DNA of 44,758 nt, taken from the NCBI GenBank assembly GCA_021296095.1, contig JAGWBB010000032.1, forward strand, positions 1-44,758, in the 5' to 3' direction. This document shows positions 27,801-35,868 of this stretch, one piece after another. The translations under genes were made by a program, and so were the position numbers. Every line of letters starts with the position of its first letter. The stretch's first letter is position 1. This DNA comes from Desulfurellaceae bacterium (GTDB lineage Bacteria; Desulfobacterota; Binatia; Bin18). The notes under the pieces are model-generated. The model searched no databases. It had not been told where the DNA came from and worked only from the letters and a program-made list of their open reading frames with translations.

Positions 27801-28457
27801 ATGGCGCTCCATATTGGTGAAGAAGCTCCGAATTTTACCGCCGACACAACGGAGGGCACAATCAACTTTCATGACTGGATTGGGGACAGCTGGGCGATCC
27901 TGTTCTCCCACCCCAAGGATTTCACCCCGGTGTGCACGACCGAACTGGGCTATATGGCCGGCCTCAAACCCGAGTTTGACAAGCGCAACTGCAAGGTCAT
28001 CGGCCTCAGCACCGACCCGGTCAGCGATCATACCAGCTGGGTCAAAGACATCGCAGAAACCCAGGGGCATGCGGTCAACTATCCGCTGATCGGCGATGCC
28101 GACCTGGCCGTCTCCAAACTGTACGACATGATCCACCCCGAGGCCAGCGGCAGCGCCCCGCGCACCGCAGCCGACAACGCCACCATTCGTTCGGTCTTTG
28201 TGATCGGGCCGGACAAGAAGATCAAGCTGATGCTGACCTACCCGATGACCACCGGTCGCAACTTCGACGAGGTCTTGCGGGTGCTGGACTCCATGCAGCT
28301 GACCGCCCAGCACAAGGTCGCGACCCCGGTCAACTGGCGCCAGGGCGAAGACGTGATCATCGTGCCGGCGGTGTCTGACGCCGAGGCCAAGGAAAAATAC
28401 CCCGAGGGCTGGAAAACCCTCAAACCCTACCTGCGCCTCGTCTCCCAGCCGCAATAA
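27801..28457 (+). CDS. 1-Cys peroxiredoxin (Prx6 type)
   Basis: Peroxiredoxins reduce hydrogen peroxide and lipid peroxides with a cysteine. The 218-residue product has the peroxidatic motif HPKDFTPVCTTELG with C45. The extended C-terminal domain (GEDVIIVPAVSDAEAKEKYPEGWKTLKPYLR) marks the Prx6/1-Cys class rather than the 2-Cys class. A second Cys (C64) is not at a resolving position. The ATG follows GGGGAGGACA. The ~130 bases upstream contain a short inverted repeat (CGAGGC/GCCTCG) but no clear promoter. Confidence 0.95.
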   Translation: MALHIGEEAPNFTADTTEGTINFHDWIGDSWAILFSHPKDFTPVCTTELGYMAGLKPEFDKRNCKVIGLSTDPVSDHTSWVKDIAETQGHAVNYPLIGDADLAVSKLYDMIHPEASGSAPRTAADNATIRSVFVIGPDKKIKLMLTYPMTTGRNFDEVLRVLDSMQLTAQHKVATPVNWRQGEDVIIVPAVSDAEAKEKYPEGWKTLKPYLRLVSQPQ

Positions 28458-28490
28458 GCCCGACCGCCACGACCACACAGGTGAACACGG

Positions 28491-28543
28491 AGTCCTTCTG
28501 AAGAAGGTCATCCGCATTCGCCTTGGAGATGCATGAGCATCTC
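28491..28543. other. Two small hairpins between convergent genes
   Basis: CCTTC-TGAA-GAAGG (28494-28507) and GAGATGC-ATGA-GCATCTC (28526-28543) are perfect short stems between the peroxiredoxin gene and the convergent DUF1990 gene. Neither is followed by a T-run on either strand, so they are not classic terminators. They may act as bidirectional RNA ends. Confidence 0.3.
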
Positions 28544-28574
28544 TTCTGGAAAAGGAGGGTATTCTCATTCAGCT

Positions 28575-29345
28575 TTACCCCGGCCAGACGAGCGCTCCGC
28601 CCAGCAGCCCGGCAATCCCCACCCAATAGCCGAGCCAGCGGGTCAGCTCGGCCCGGGGGGTGTGCCGACGCACGATCTGGACCTCGCCAACCCCGGCCGG
28701 CCCTGTCCCGGCCACGGCGCGGGTCATGGCTGCGGCACAGTCACGGGCAAAACGGTGCTGGAGCCACCGTCCCAGCGGATAGCCGAGACGAAACAACACG
28801 TGCCGTGGCCGGGAAAACGCCAGCAGGTCATACCACACCGAATCGTCGGCGTGGTGCCACTCGACGCTGAAGCGCTCCTCGCCGCGCGCCATATGAGCCT
28901 CAAGCGTGCCATAGGCAAAGCCACAGCGGTCGATCACTCCGGCGTCCTGCCACACGTAGACAACCCGGCAGGCGTTCAGAAACCACACCCCGGCCAGCCG
29001 AGCGATGACGGCGACCACCTGCCCTTCGGCTACAGACCGCTCAGCGGACGAAAAGGCTGATATCTGCTCGCTCGATTGGCCGCCGGCATTCACCGCTGGC
29101 TGCAGCCTGACCCAGCCGAGCCGGAACATCCGCCAGCCGTCCAGCGCCGCACAGGCGGCTCGAAAGGTCGCCCGACCGTATCCCAGCAAGACCCGATGAT
29201 GATCGACCGCACAGCCCGGAGGCGGGCCAGTGCGCGACGCGCCGGTCTCGGCATAGCTGCAGGGACGACCGGCCTGGGCGGCCAGAAAGGCGGCCGTCCA
29301 CGCCGCATCCGGCTGGCGAAACAACACCATGGGCTGACGGCTCAA
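28575..29345 (-). CDS. DUF1990 family protein
   Basis: The 256-residue product matches the DUF1990 pattern: an N-terminal RPCSYAETGASRTGPPPGCAVDHHRVLLGYG, then WRMFRLGWVRL, VVAVIARLAGVWFLNACRVVYVWQD, FAYGTLEAHMARGEERFSVEW, DDSVWYDLLAFSRP, and a helical RLGYPLGRWLQHRFARDCAAAM. The family has no established enzymatic role. A C-terminal extra stretch ends in a hydrophobic segment (GYWVGIAGLLGGALVWPG), suggesting membrane association. It overlaps the preceding lipoprotein gene by four bases (ATGA) and is probably the last gene of that operon. Confidence 0.85.
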   Translation of the reverse strand: MSRQPMVLFRQPDAAWTAAFLAAQAGRPCSYAETGASRTGPPPGCAVDHHRVLLGYGRATFRAACAALDGWRMFRLGWVRLQPAVNAGGQSSEQISAFSSAERSVAEGQVVAVIARLAGVWFLNACRVVYVWQDAGVIDRCGFAYGTLEAHMARGEERFSVEWHHADDSVWYDLLAFSRPRHVLFRLGYPLGRWLQHRFARDCAAAMTRAVAGTGPAGVGEVQIVRRHTPRAELTRWLGYWVGIAGLLGGALVWPG

Positions 29346-29749
29346 TCAAACTCGCTGTAATTCATCACCCGCCAGCCGTCCTGCCCCTTGCGCAGGCTGA
29401 GCAGCAATTCTTTCTGAAACTCTCCGCCCCCGGCCACCGTAATCCTGGCCTGATACTGGAAGGAGACGCTGGTGTCGCCGCGCGGCGTTTCTTTCACCAG
29501 GCTGTAATACACCCGCGGCAGCCGGGTATTGGCGTCAATCGCCTGGCCCTCGGTTAGGCGGATCTCGTCCTCGACACGTTTGAGCGCCAGACCTGTGCAG
29601 TAATCCTTAGCCGCCTGCAGGTCCATGCGCACATAGTGCGCGTCCAGAAAGCGTTCGGCCACGCCGCGCGGGCTGTTCGGGTCGGGCTGACAGGCGCTCA
29701 GGGCGACGATGAGCGCGGGCATGGACAAGCAGAGCAGCAAGCGGTTCAT
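29342..29749 (-). CDS. Predicted lipoprotein
   Basis: The 135-residue product has a signal peptide with lipobox (MNRLLLCLSMPALIVALSAC, Cys20). The mature part, from SPRGVAERFLDAHYVRMDLQAAKDYCTGLALKRVEDEIRL to LSLRKGQDGWRVMNYSEFD, has the alternating helix and beta pattern of NTF2/DUF4878-like secreted proteins. That fold call is a guess. It is in a three-gene minus-strand group with the zinc-ribbon protein upstream and DUF1990 downstream. Confidence 0.75.
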   Translation of the reverse strand: MNRLLLCLSMPALIVALSACQPDPNSPRGVAERFLDAHYVRMDLQAAKDYCTGLALKRVEDEIRLTEGQAIDANTRLPRVYYSLVKETPRGDTSVSFQYQARITVAGGGEFQKELLLSLRKGQDGWRVMNYSEFD

Positions 29750-29764
29750 TCGACTGTCCTTCGC

Positions 29765-30073
29765 CTAGTTTTTCTTCTTGGCAAACAGCGCCTCGAGATG
29801 CGCCCGGGCGTCAGCCGCTTGGCTCGGCTCGGCCGCAGGCCGGGCGGCCGGATTGCCCAGCGAAAAATAGTCGCAGAAATTGGCCACGTCTTTGTCCCGA
29901 ACCGGCTCGACGTTTGGTTCGCGGCAGGCATTTGAGACGTGGGGGTCGTAGAACACACAATTCAGACAGCAGCGCAGGTCTGCCTCACAGCCCGGACAGC
30001 TGTCCCGACGGCCGACCCGTTCAACAACATGAATTTCGACCCCGCACTGGTGACAGGTCGGCGACTGTGGCAT
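29765..30073 (-). CDS. Small cysteine-rich zinc-ribbon protein
   Basis: The 102-residue product starts MPQSPTCHQCGVEIHVVERVGRRDSCPGCEADLRCCLNC. It has two CxxC pairs (CHQC, CPGC), a zinc ribbon or rubredoxin-like knuckle, and further cysteines (RCCLNCVFYDP, NACREP, NFCDYF). The C-terminal half is Ala-rich and ends AHLEALFAKKKN. The ATG at 30073 is preferred because GGAGG lies 7 bases upstream. It may bind metal or nucleic acid. It reads divergently from xerC. Confidence 0.75.
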   Translation of the reverse strand: MPQSPTCHQCGVEIHVVERVGRRDSCPGCEADLRCCLNCVFYDPHVSNACREPNVEPVRDKDVANFCDYFSLGNPAARPAAEPSQAADARAHLEALFAKKKN

Positions 30074-30152
30074 GGCCCATCCTCCATTTCTCGACACCGC
30101 TCTTTATTCGGCACAGACTTATTGATACCATTGTCCTGTTCTTGTCCAGACT

Positions 30153-31094
30153 ATGAAGACACCGACTATTGCCAGCCTGTTGGCCCGCTACGAGGTTTTC
30201 CTGCGGGTGGAGCAAAACCTTTCCACCCACACCCAGCGGAACTACCTGAGTGACGTGAGTCAATTTTTTGCCTTTGTGGAAAGGCCCACCCCACGGGCCA
30301 ACCCGCGCCCGCTCGGTATCCAGCAGATTGATCACCACCTGATCCAGGCTTTTCTGTCGAGCCTGTACCGCGATCACACCAAGAGCTCAATCGGCCGCAA
30401 ACTCTCGGCCCTGAAGAGCTTTTTCCGTTTTCTGGTCCGCGAGAGCGAGCTACAGCGCGACCCCAGCCTGCAGCTCGCGTCTCCCAAAAAAGACCATCCA
30501 CTGCCGAGCTATCTACCGGTCGATGAGATGTTTCGTCTCTTGGACGCCCCGCCGCCCGACTCGGCCGCCGGCCTGCGGGCGCGCGCCATGCTCGAAGTCC
30601 TGTACTCGTGCGGCCTGCGGGTCAGCGAACTCGTCAGCCTCGACTGGGACGATGTCGATGACAACCTGGAGGTCATCCGGGTGCAGGGCAAGGGCAATAC
30701 CGAACGGGTGGTGCCGATCGGGCGCCGTGCACTCGACAGCCTGACCCGCTACCGGGCTCAGATTCCAAGCCTGCTGACACCCAAGAAACGCGCCGCCAGC
30801 CCCCGGCCGCCCAGCTGTCCGGCCGTCTTTCTCAACCGTCGTGGCGGACGTCTGACCACCCGCAGCGTGGCCCGCAGCGTGGCGGACTACACCCGCACCT
30901 GTGGCATCAGCCTGAAAACCAGCCCCCACGCGCTGCGCCACAGCTTTGCTACCCATCTGCTTGAGGCCGGGGCCGACCTGCGCGCCATCCAGGAACTCCT
31001 CGGTCACGCCAGTCTATCCACGACCCAAAAATACACCCATGTGAACCTCGACCGCCTCATGGAAGTGTACGATAAGGCGCACCCGCGCGCCTAG
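30153..31094 (+). CDS. xerC: Tyrosine recombinase XerC
   Basis: XerC-type recombinases resolve chromosome dimers at dif sites with FtsK. The 313-residue product has the N-terminal SAM-like domain ([29 protein letters not shown]). The catalytic domain holds R156 (CGLRVSEL), K180 ([12 protein letters not shown]), H259-R262 ([12 protein letters not shown]), H285 ([14 protein letters not shown]) and nucleophile Y294. All six expected residues are present. No Shine-Dalgarno is visible before the ATG, so the start may be leaderless or weak. It precedes hslV-hslU, an order seen in other bacteria. XerD paralogues cannot be told apart strictly from this sequence. Confidence 0.93.
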   Translation: MKTPTIASLLARYEVFLRVEQNLSTHTQRNYLSDVSQFFAFVERPTPRANPRPLGIQQIDHHLIQAFLSSLYRDHTKSSIGRKLSALKSFFRFLVRESELQRDPSLQLASPKKDHPLPSYLPVDEMFRLLDAPPPDSAAGLRARAMLEVLYSCGLRVSELVSLDWDDVDDNLEVIRVQGKGNTERVVPIGRRALDSLTRYRAQIPSLLTPKKRAASPRPPSCPAVFLNRRGGRLTTRSVARSVADYTRTCGISLKTSPHALRHSFATHLLEAGADLRAIQELLGHASLSTTQKYTHVNLDRLMEVYDKAHPRA

Positions 31095-31231
31095 CGCGGC
31101 GGTGCTCCAATGACGAACGAGGACAGAGGGAAGCCTATGGGGGGAAGACCGACCTTCTTGACCGCACTGTGTTTTCCGTCCTGCATTCTGCATTCTCCGT
31201 TCTCCATTCCGCAACAGGAGGTGGTCGGCTC

Positions 31232-31789
31232 ATGAAGGGCTACAGCATGCACGGCACGACCATCGTGTCGGTCCGCCATCAGGGTCGGGTTGTCATGGCC
31301 GGGGATGGTCAGGTCAGTCTGGGTGACGCGGTCATGAAACACACGGCACGCAAGATTCGCCAACTGTCCCAGGGCAAAATCCTGGCCGGCTTTGCCGGCA
31401 GCACCGCCGACGCCCTGACCCTGTGCGACATGTTCGAAAAAAAACTCGAAGAGTACAATAACAACCTGCGCCGGGCTGCGGTCGAGCTGGCCCGTGACTG
31501 GCGTTCAGACCGGGTGCTGCGGCGGCTGGAAGCCCTGATGGCGGTCGTCGACCAGGATTCGTCGCTGCTGATCTCGGGTTTGGGCGACGTGCTCGAACCC
31601 GACGACGGCATTCTGGCTATCGGCTCGGGCGGCAACTACGCTCTGGCCGCAGCCCGGGCCTTACGCAAGCACACGGAGCTGGACGCCCGGACGATTGCCG
31701 AAGAAGCCATGCGTACGGCCGCAGAGATCTGCGTGTACACCAACGGCCACATCACGCTCGAGGAGCTGTCCTATGGCGAACGCCGCTAA
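31232..31789 (+). CDS. hslV: ATP-dependent protease peptidase subunit HslV
   Basis: HslV forms the two-ring threonine peptidase core of the HslUV protease. The product reads [31 protein letters not shown]. The catalytic residue should be the Thr of the TTIVSV motif, exposed after removal of the MKGYSMHG propeptide. Typical later segments are [54 protein letters not shown]. The 185-residue length is normal. The ATG at 31232 is chosen because ACAGGAGGT lies just upstream; a second ATG at 31247 is also possible. Its end overlaps hslU by 17 bases. Confidence 0.96.
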   Translation: MKGYSMHGTTIVSVRHQGRVVMAGDGQVSLGDAVMKHTARKIRQLSQGKILAGFAGSTADALTLCDMFEKKLEEYNNNLRRAAVELARDWRSDRVLRRLEALMAVVDQDSSLLISGLGDVLEPDDGILAIGSGGNYALAAARALRKHTELDARTIAEEAMRTAAEICVYTNGHITLEELSYGERR

Positions 31790-33191
31790 TGCTGTCCCCC
31801 CTGTCGATCCCGATCCCCAAGAAGCCGTGCTGCCGGTTATGACTCCACGCGAGATCGTGTCTGAACTCGACCGCTATATCATCGGTCAGGCCAAGGCCAA
31901 GCGGGCCATGGCCATTGCTCTCCGCAACCGTTGGCGTCGCCAGCAGGTTCCGCCGGAGCTGCGGGATGAGATCGCGCCCAAAAATATTCTGATGATCGGC
32001 CCGACCGGGGTCGGCAAGACCGAGATCGCCCGCCGCCTGGCCCGGCTGGCGCAGGCGCCGTTCGTCAAGGTCGAGGCCTCCAAATTCACCGAGGTCGGCT
32101 ATGTCGGCCGCGATGTCGAGTCCATGGTCCGCGACGTGACCGAACTGTCTGTGAATATGGTTAAGCAGGAGGCCAAGGAACGGATTCAGGTCAAGGCCCA
32201 GGCTCAGGCCGAAGAACGGATTCTCGATCTGCTGCTGCCCCCTCCGCCCTCGCGGGCCGGCTTCAGTCAGACCGACGGCCACGACACCAACGACCCGACC
32301 CAGCAGCCGGGACAGGCCACCCGCGAGAAGATGCGTCGCATGCTGCGCCGGAGAAAACTCGACGAACGCGAGGTCGAAATCGAGCTGACGCGGCCCGCCG
32401 CACCCTTTATCGAGGTCATGGCTCCCCAGGGCATGGAAGACATGGAAAACCAGCTCAAAGAAATGTTCTCGAATATCATGCCCCAGAAGACCAAAAAACG
32501 GCGCCTCAAGGTACCCGAAGCGGTCGAGCTGCTGACCCAGGAAGAGGCCGACAAGCTGGTCGATATGGACGCGGTGGTCCGCGAGGCGATCCGCCGGGTC
32601 GAGCAAACCGGCATTATTTTCATCGACGAGATTGACAAAATTGCCGGCCGCGACCACGCCCAGGGTCCGGACGTCTCGCGCCAAGGCGTGCAGCGCGACC
32701 TCCTGCCCCTGGTCGAGGGCTGCACGGTCAACACCAAATACGGCATGGTCCACACTGACCACGTGTTGTTTGTCGCCTCAGGCGCCTTCCACACCACCAA
32801 GCCGTCCGACCTGATTCCCGAGTTCCAGGGCCGCTTTCCGATCCGGGTCGAGCTGGACGCCCTCAACCAACACGACTTCATCCGCATCCTGACCGAGCCC
32901 AAGAACGCCCTGCTGACCCAGTACAGCGCCCTGCTGGCGACCGAGAACGTGACGCTCGCCTTTGTGGCCGATGCGGTCGAAGAGATTGCCCGGATCGCCG
33001 CCATCGTCAACGAGCGAACCGAAAACATCGGCGCCCGGCGCCTGCATACCGTGGTCGAACGTCTGGTTGAGGATCTGTCCTTCGACGCCCCCGAGCTCGA
33101 CGGCCAGGAAGTCACCATCAACGCCCAGGTCGTCAGAGACAAGCTCGAAGAGATTGTCAAAGATGAGGATCTGTCGCGGTATATTTTGTGA
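31773..33191 (+). CDS. hslU: HslU ATPase (protease unfoldase)
   Basis: HslU is the AAA+ unfoldase that feeds proteins to HslV. The 472-residue product has the N-terminal [18 protein letters not shown], Walker A GPTGVGKT (76-83), the pore loop motif GYVGRDVES, a long intermediate domain with [11 protein letters not shown], Walker [12 protein letters not shown], and the sensor-2/C-terminal [21 protein letters not shown]. The C-terminal tail DEDLSRYIL fits the docking peptide that activates HslV. It starts inside hslV, with GAGGAG upstream, so translation is coupled. Confidence 0.97.
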   Translation: MANAANAVPPVDPDPQEAVLPVMTPREIVSELDRYIIGQAKAKRAMAIALRNRWRRQQVPPELRDEIAPKNILMIGPTGVGKTEIARRLARLAQAPFVKVEASKFTEVGYVGRDVESMVRDVTELSVNMVKQEAKERIQVKAQAQAEERILDLLLPPPPSRAGFSQTDGHDTNDPTQQPGQATREKMRRMLRRRKLDEREVEIELTRPAAPFIEVMAPQGMEDMENQLKEMFSNIMPQKTKKRRLKVPEAVELLTQEEADKLVDMDAVVREAIRRVEQTGIIFIDEIDKIAGRDHAQGPDVSRQGVQRDLLPLVEGCTVNTKYGMVHTDHVLFVASGAFHTTKPSDLIPEFQGRFPIRVELDALNQHDFIRILTEPKNALLTQYSALLATENVTLAFVADAVEEIARIAAIVNERTENIGARRLHTVVERLVEDLSFDAPELDGQEVTINAQVVRDKLEEIVKDEDLSRYIL

Positions 33192-33192
33192 A

Positions 33193-33546
33193 TTATTTCC
33201 GAACTGTGGTGCCCGACTTGTTACGCATCAGGTCGGACACCCGCTGCGCCTCGCCATCGTGTCCACTGAGCAGGGCCTGACGAAACTGCTCGGTCAGCAT
33301 CCGCATCATCATCGCCTCCTGCGGTCCCAACCCGTCAGCCAACTGGGACAAGCGATCCATGGCCGCCGCAATGTGGGACACGGCGCGTGGCACGTCGCCG
33401 TCGGCCCGCAGGGCAATCGCCTGGTGCAGCGAGCGCTGGACCGACTCCAGGCCCCCCTTGGCCTGGGGCCCCAGCACCAGCTCAAGTTCGGGCAGGCGGT
33501 TCAGCAGGGTCTCCAGGGCTTCCGGATAGGTGTGCTTGTGTTCCAT
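33193..33546 (-). CDS. Hypothetical helical protein
   Basis: From the ATG at 33546 the product has 117 residues and is strongly helical by eye (YPEALETLLNRLPELELVLGPQAKGGLESVQRSLHQAIAL, then MDRLSQLADGLGPQEAMMMRMLTEQFRQALLSGHDGEAQRVSDLMRNKSG). No known family is recognised. It is soluble, with no signal or membrane segment. Its end abuts the hslU end on the opposite strand. The start is tentative, since an in-frame extension to 33684 reaches into the neighbouring gene region. Confidence 0.6.
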   Translation of the reverse strand: MEHKHTYPEALETLLNRLPELELVLGPQAKGGLESVQRSLHQAIALRADGDVPRAVSHIAAAMDRLSQLADGLGPQEAMMMRMLTEQFRQALLSGHDGEAQRVSDLMRNKSGTTVRK

Positions 33547-33567
33547 ATGTGCTAGACAGTCTGCTGT

Positions 33568-33579
33568 TTGCGTACGCAA
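33568..33579. promoter_or_regulatory. 12-base perfect palindrome in a divergent intergenic region
   Basis: TTGCGTACGCAA lies between the divergent hypothetical gene (start 33546, minus) and lipoprotein gene (start 33622, plus). Position and symmetry suit a dimer-binding operator, but 12 bases could be chance. Confidence 0.25.
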
Positions 33580-33621
33580 GTCAAGGTCAGCGGGTCCGGT
33601 CCAGCCCGAGGGAGCACCACT

Positions 33622-34071
33622 ATGCGATACATATGCCTGTGGCTCGGCAGCCTGTTCCTCCTCACCAGCTGTACGGTTCAGCAACAGCGCGACGTACTCG
33701 GAGCGATTGGCACGGTCATCCCGGGCAGCTCGACCTCGCGCCTGCCGTCGTTCTCCTCTTCCGCTTCCTCAGACAGTCCAGAGCCAAGCGCGGCCCGTCC
33801 ACCGAGTCCGACCCCACCACCACCCTCGGTCGCGGTGGCTCCACCACCCAGCCCGCCTATGCCGCCGGTCGCAAAAACCGAGGCCGCCTGGGTCTTGCAA
33901 ACCCTCCAGCGGGCCATGACCGCCGCGCCCGCCCCGTTCCAGGACTGCCTGGCCGACAGCCCGTGTCAGAAGGCGCTGAGCGCCCATCTACGCCAACTGC
34001 AAGATCGGGCCAAGGCCACCCTGGAGCTGCCGGCGGTGTACGATCAGTACAATTTGCAGCGCAACCCGTAG
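33622..34071 (+). CDS. Proline-rich predicted lipoprotein
   Basis: The 149-residue product has a signal peptide with lipobox (LFLLTSC, about residue 16). A Ser/Pro-rich linker follows (about residues 45-85: SPTPPPPSVAVAPPPSPPMPP), then a helical C-terminal domain with two cysteines (FQDCLADSPCQKALSAHLRQL). The ATG at 33622 follows GAGGGAG. The stop codon TAG at 34069-34071 lies inside a palindromic repeat element, so the natural C-terminus may have been altered. The linker would let the C-terminal domain reach through the periplasm. No family is recognised. Confidence 0.7.
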   Translation: MRYICLWLGSLFLLTSCTVQQQRDVLGAIGTVIPGSSTSRLPSFSSSASSDSPEPSAARPPSPTPPPPSVAVAPPPSPPMPPVAKTEAAWVLQTLQRAMTAAPAPFQDCLADSPCQKALSAHLRQLQDRAKATLELPAVYDQYNLQRNP

Positions 34072-34138
34072 GGGCAGGCCCCCGTGCCTGCCCGGCTCCA
34101 CGGTCCGTGCCCGCCCAGTCCCGCGCCATGACCCCTAC
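34068..34138. repeat. Small palindromic (MITE/REP-like) element
   Basis: The ends are inverted copies GTAGGGG (34068-34074) and CCCCTAC (34132-34138). Next to the left end GGGCAGGC (34072-34079) pairs with GCCTGCCC (34086-34093) in a perfect 8-base stem with loop CCCCGT. The left end supplies the TAG stop of the plus-strand lipoprotein, and the right end supplies the TAG stop of the minus-strand cytochrome gene. Similar GTAGGGGCAGGCCCCCGTGC motifs recur in several environmental genomes, which is recall, not a search result. No transposase is present. Confidence 0.65.
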
Positions 34139-34413
34139 CCGCCGCTGTGCTTGTGGAGATAGGCGCGCACGGTCTGCCGCTCGTGTCCCTGGAGCGGCGG
34201 TCGGCCCAGCCGGCGCAGCTCAGCATCCATTCGGGTCAACATAGAGTCCCACATGTGAGCCGTCAGCAACCCCGGGTGATACACGCGGTGACAGCCCGAA
34301 CAGCGCCGGACATAGACCTGGGCGGCCGCGGATCCCGCCTCGGGCAGTTCGGGACCACAGCCCAGCCCGGCCGACAGCACCAGACCCAGCCCAGCCCACC
34401 GGACCCGGCTCAT
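34135..34413 (-). CDS. Small c-type cytochrome lipoprotein
   Basis: The 92-residue product has a lipobox-like signal (LSAGLGC, Cys19) and a single heme motif C38-S-G-C41-H42. Met residues at 54, 58 and 62 are candidates for the sixth heme ligand. The size fits a single-domain class I or short cytochrome carried on the periplasmic membrane face. The ATG overlaps the pterin-enzyme stop (ATGA). It is the last gene of a minus-strand cluster starting with the metallo-beta-lactamase-fold lipoprotein; its redox partner is unknown. Confidence 0.85.
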   Translation of the reverse strand: MSRVRWAGLGLVLSAGLGCGPELPEAGSAAAQVYVRRCSGCHRVYHPGLLTAHMWDSMLTRMDAELRRLGRPPLQGHERQTVRAYLHKHSGG

Positions 34414-34922
34414 CCGGTCTTCTCAGCCGCCGGGTCAGCGCCGAAGGCTTCGCGGCACACCGCCAGCTGGCCGGGGATGTCCTCTATGCTGACCTCAATG
34501 GTTTCGATGCTGTTGCGCTCGCTACGCAGCCGCTGCCGCAACCGCCCGACCAGGTGCTGGGCGAGTTCTTCTGAAGACGAGTGGACAATCGGCAACAGAC
34601 ACACGTCCTGGCGCGGCAACACAAAACAACTGCCGTCCTCGCAGCCCACCTCGACCTGCCCGTCACGCTCGGCAATGTCCAGGCAGTCGCTGCGCTCGGG
34701 CAGCAGGGTCCGAAAATGGAGCCGGGCGCATTCTTCCTCGGCAATTTTCTTGAGGACCAGAAAATCGACCACATAGCCGTCCGGCCCGACCGGTCCGCTG
34801 ACCGTGACCTGGGCCTGATAGGTATGACCGTGCAGCGGCTCCCGGAAGCCCGGAAAGGCGATAAAGTGGGCGGCCGTGAAACGCAACTGGTCTTTTCCGA
34901 TAGCGACTGAAAAGAAAGACAT
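34410..34922 (-). CDS. 6-pyruvoyltetrahydropterin synthase homologue, PTPS-III type
   Basis: The family acts on 7,8-dihydroneopterin triphosphate and uses three His zinc ligands, here H19 (TAAHFIAF), H31 and H33 (LHGHTY). The catalytic cysteine usual in QueD and PTPS is replaced; E28 stands near that place (FREPLHGHTY). This is the pattern of PTPS-III, which makes the folate intermediate 6-hydroxymethyl-dihydropterin and replaces FolB. The later HSSSEELAQHLV and IETIEVSIED segments fit the fold. The 170-residue length is longer than QueD. Start at 34922 is preferred over the open upstream extension, which lies in the preceding gene. Confidence 0.8.
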   Translation of the reverse strand: MSFFSVAIGKDQLRFTAAHFIAFPGFREPLHGHTYQAQVTVSGPVGPDGYVVDFLVLKKIAEEECARLHFRTLLPERSDCLDIAERDGQVEVGCEDGSCFVLPRQDVCLLPIVHSSSEELAQHLVGRLRQRLRSERNSIETIEVSIEDIPGQLAVCREAFGADPAAEKTG

Positions 34923-34939
34923 CGTGCCATCTCCACACG

Positions 34940-35821
34940 TCAGGCAGGCGGGCTGAGATTGCCCGCCACAAAGTCGTATAAACCGCTTCGTCTGAGCAAC
35001 GTCTCGGGCTCGCCAAAAGCGCGGCCATACTGCTCGGCCGACAGACCGACGGTCTCCCTGAAACGGCTCAGCTCGACCGTGATTTCCGGCCGCAAGCGCT
35101 CGCACAGAGCCGTGATCAGGCGCGCGTCATCTCCGGGCCGGGGCAGCAGGTCGTCAATCCTGAGTCCGTGCACACCGCCCAGCAGGCACGACACCATATA
35201 GCTCAGCTGCTCGTCGTTGGGTTTGCGCTGCCAGGTCTGTCCGGCGGACATCAGCCCCCGCACACCGGTTTGCTGGCGGACCGAGATGACCGCCTCGGAG
35301 CCCGTAGCGTCAAAACCCGGCGCCACAAAGATCAGGGCGGTCTCGTCTCCGTCAATCCGCACCGGATGCGGAATATAGTGGGGCGAGGTATAGCCCGTCA
35401 GCTCAAACAGCCGCCGCCGATAGCCGACCACATCGTGCCCGGCCTCGGTCTGCACCCGCCACAGGAAATCGGCCAGCCCCAGGTCCTGCCGCTGACCGAG
35501 ACGGGCCAGCTGCCGGGCTGCATCGGGCTGATAGCCCTCCCGTTTCATCAGCCGGTAGCCGTCGTCAAGGGACACGCTCAGGGCCAGGGTCTCGGTCCCG
35601 TCGGCCTGGTCGGTGTGGGGTGAAACCCGCCGGCCCTGCAAGGGCAGCCGCGCCAGCTCGACATCGGTGGCAAACCGGTTGCCGTACATCGACAGCTTGG
35701 CAAACCCCCGCCGACAGTCGGCCAGCGCCACAATGCCGGCCCGGCGAACAGCAAACGTCCCCGAGAAGGCTAAACCTCGCCCGCTCATCAGCGAGCCGTG
35801 GCCAAGAATCGTGACCTCCAT
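34940..35821 (-). CDS. Gamma-glutamylcyclotransferase-like hypothetical protein
   Basis: The 293-residue product starts MEVTILGHGSLMSGRGLAFSG, which resembles the GGCT/AIG2 fold signature (YGSLM-type). NRFATDVELARLPLQG follows. The C-terminal half is mostly helical and not recognised. A folded enzyme with a gamma-glutamyl-type substrate is possible, but the usual catalytic Glu is not clearly placed. It lies 17 bases upstream of the PTPS-III-like gene on the same strand, suggesting one transcript. Confidence 0.6.
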   Translation of the reverse strand: MEVTILGHGSLMSGRGLAFSGTFAVRRAGIVALADCRRGFAKLSMYGNRFATDVELARLPLQGRRVSPHTDQADGTETLALSVSLDDGYRLMKREGYQPDAARQLARLGQRQDLGLADFLWRVQTEAGHDVVGYRRRLFELTGYTSPHYIPHPVRIDGDETALIFVAPGFDATGSEAVISVRQQTGVRGLMSAGQTWQRKPNDEQLSYMVSCLLGGVHGLRIDDLLPRPGDDARLITALCERLRPEITVELSRFRETVGLSAEQYGRAFGEPETLLRRSGLYDFVAGNLSPPA

Positions 35822-35868
35822 CGTCCATCACCAGCCGTCAGGACGGCGTCCCGCCCGCGTATCGGTCG

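Noticed and set aside
28491-28543. Rho-independent terminator between the peroxiredoxin and DUF1990 genes
   Set aside because: The stems are short and no T-run follows on either strand.
31095-31231. Possible repeat or regulatory RNA in the xerC-hslV gap
   Set aside because: Only short CTGCATTCT/CTCCGTTCT-like near-repeats are seen, with no stable stem or promoter. They look like low-complexity sequence.
31752-33160. Minus-strand ORFs of 336 and 297 codons over hslU
   Set aside because: Shadow frames of a clear AAA+ gene; composition is unlike any protein family.
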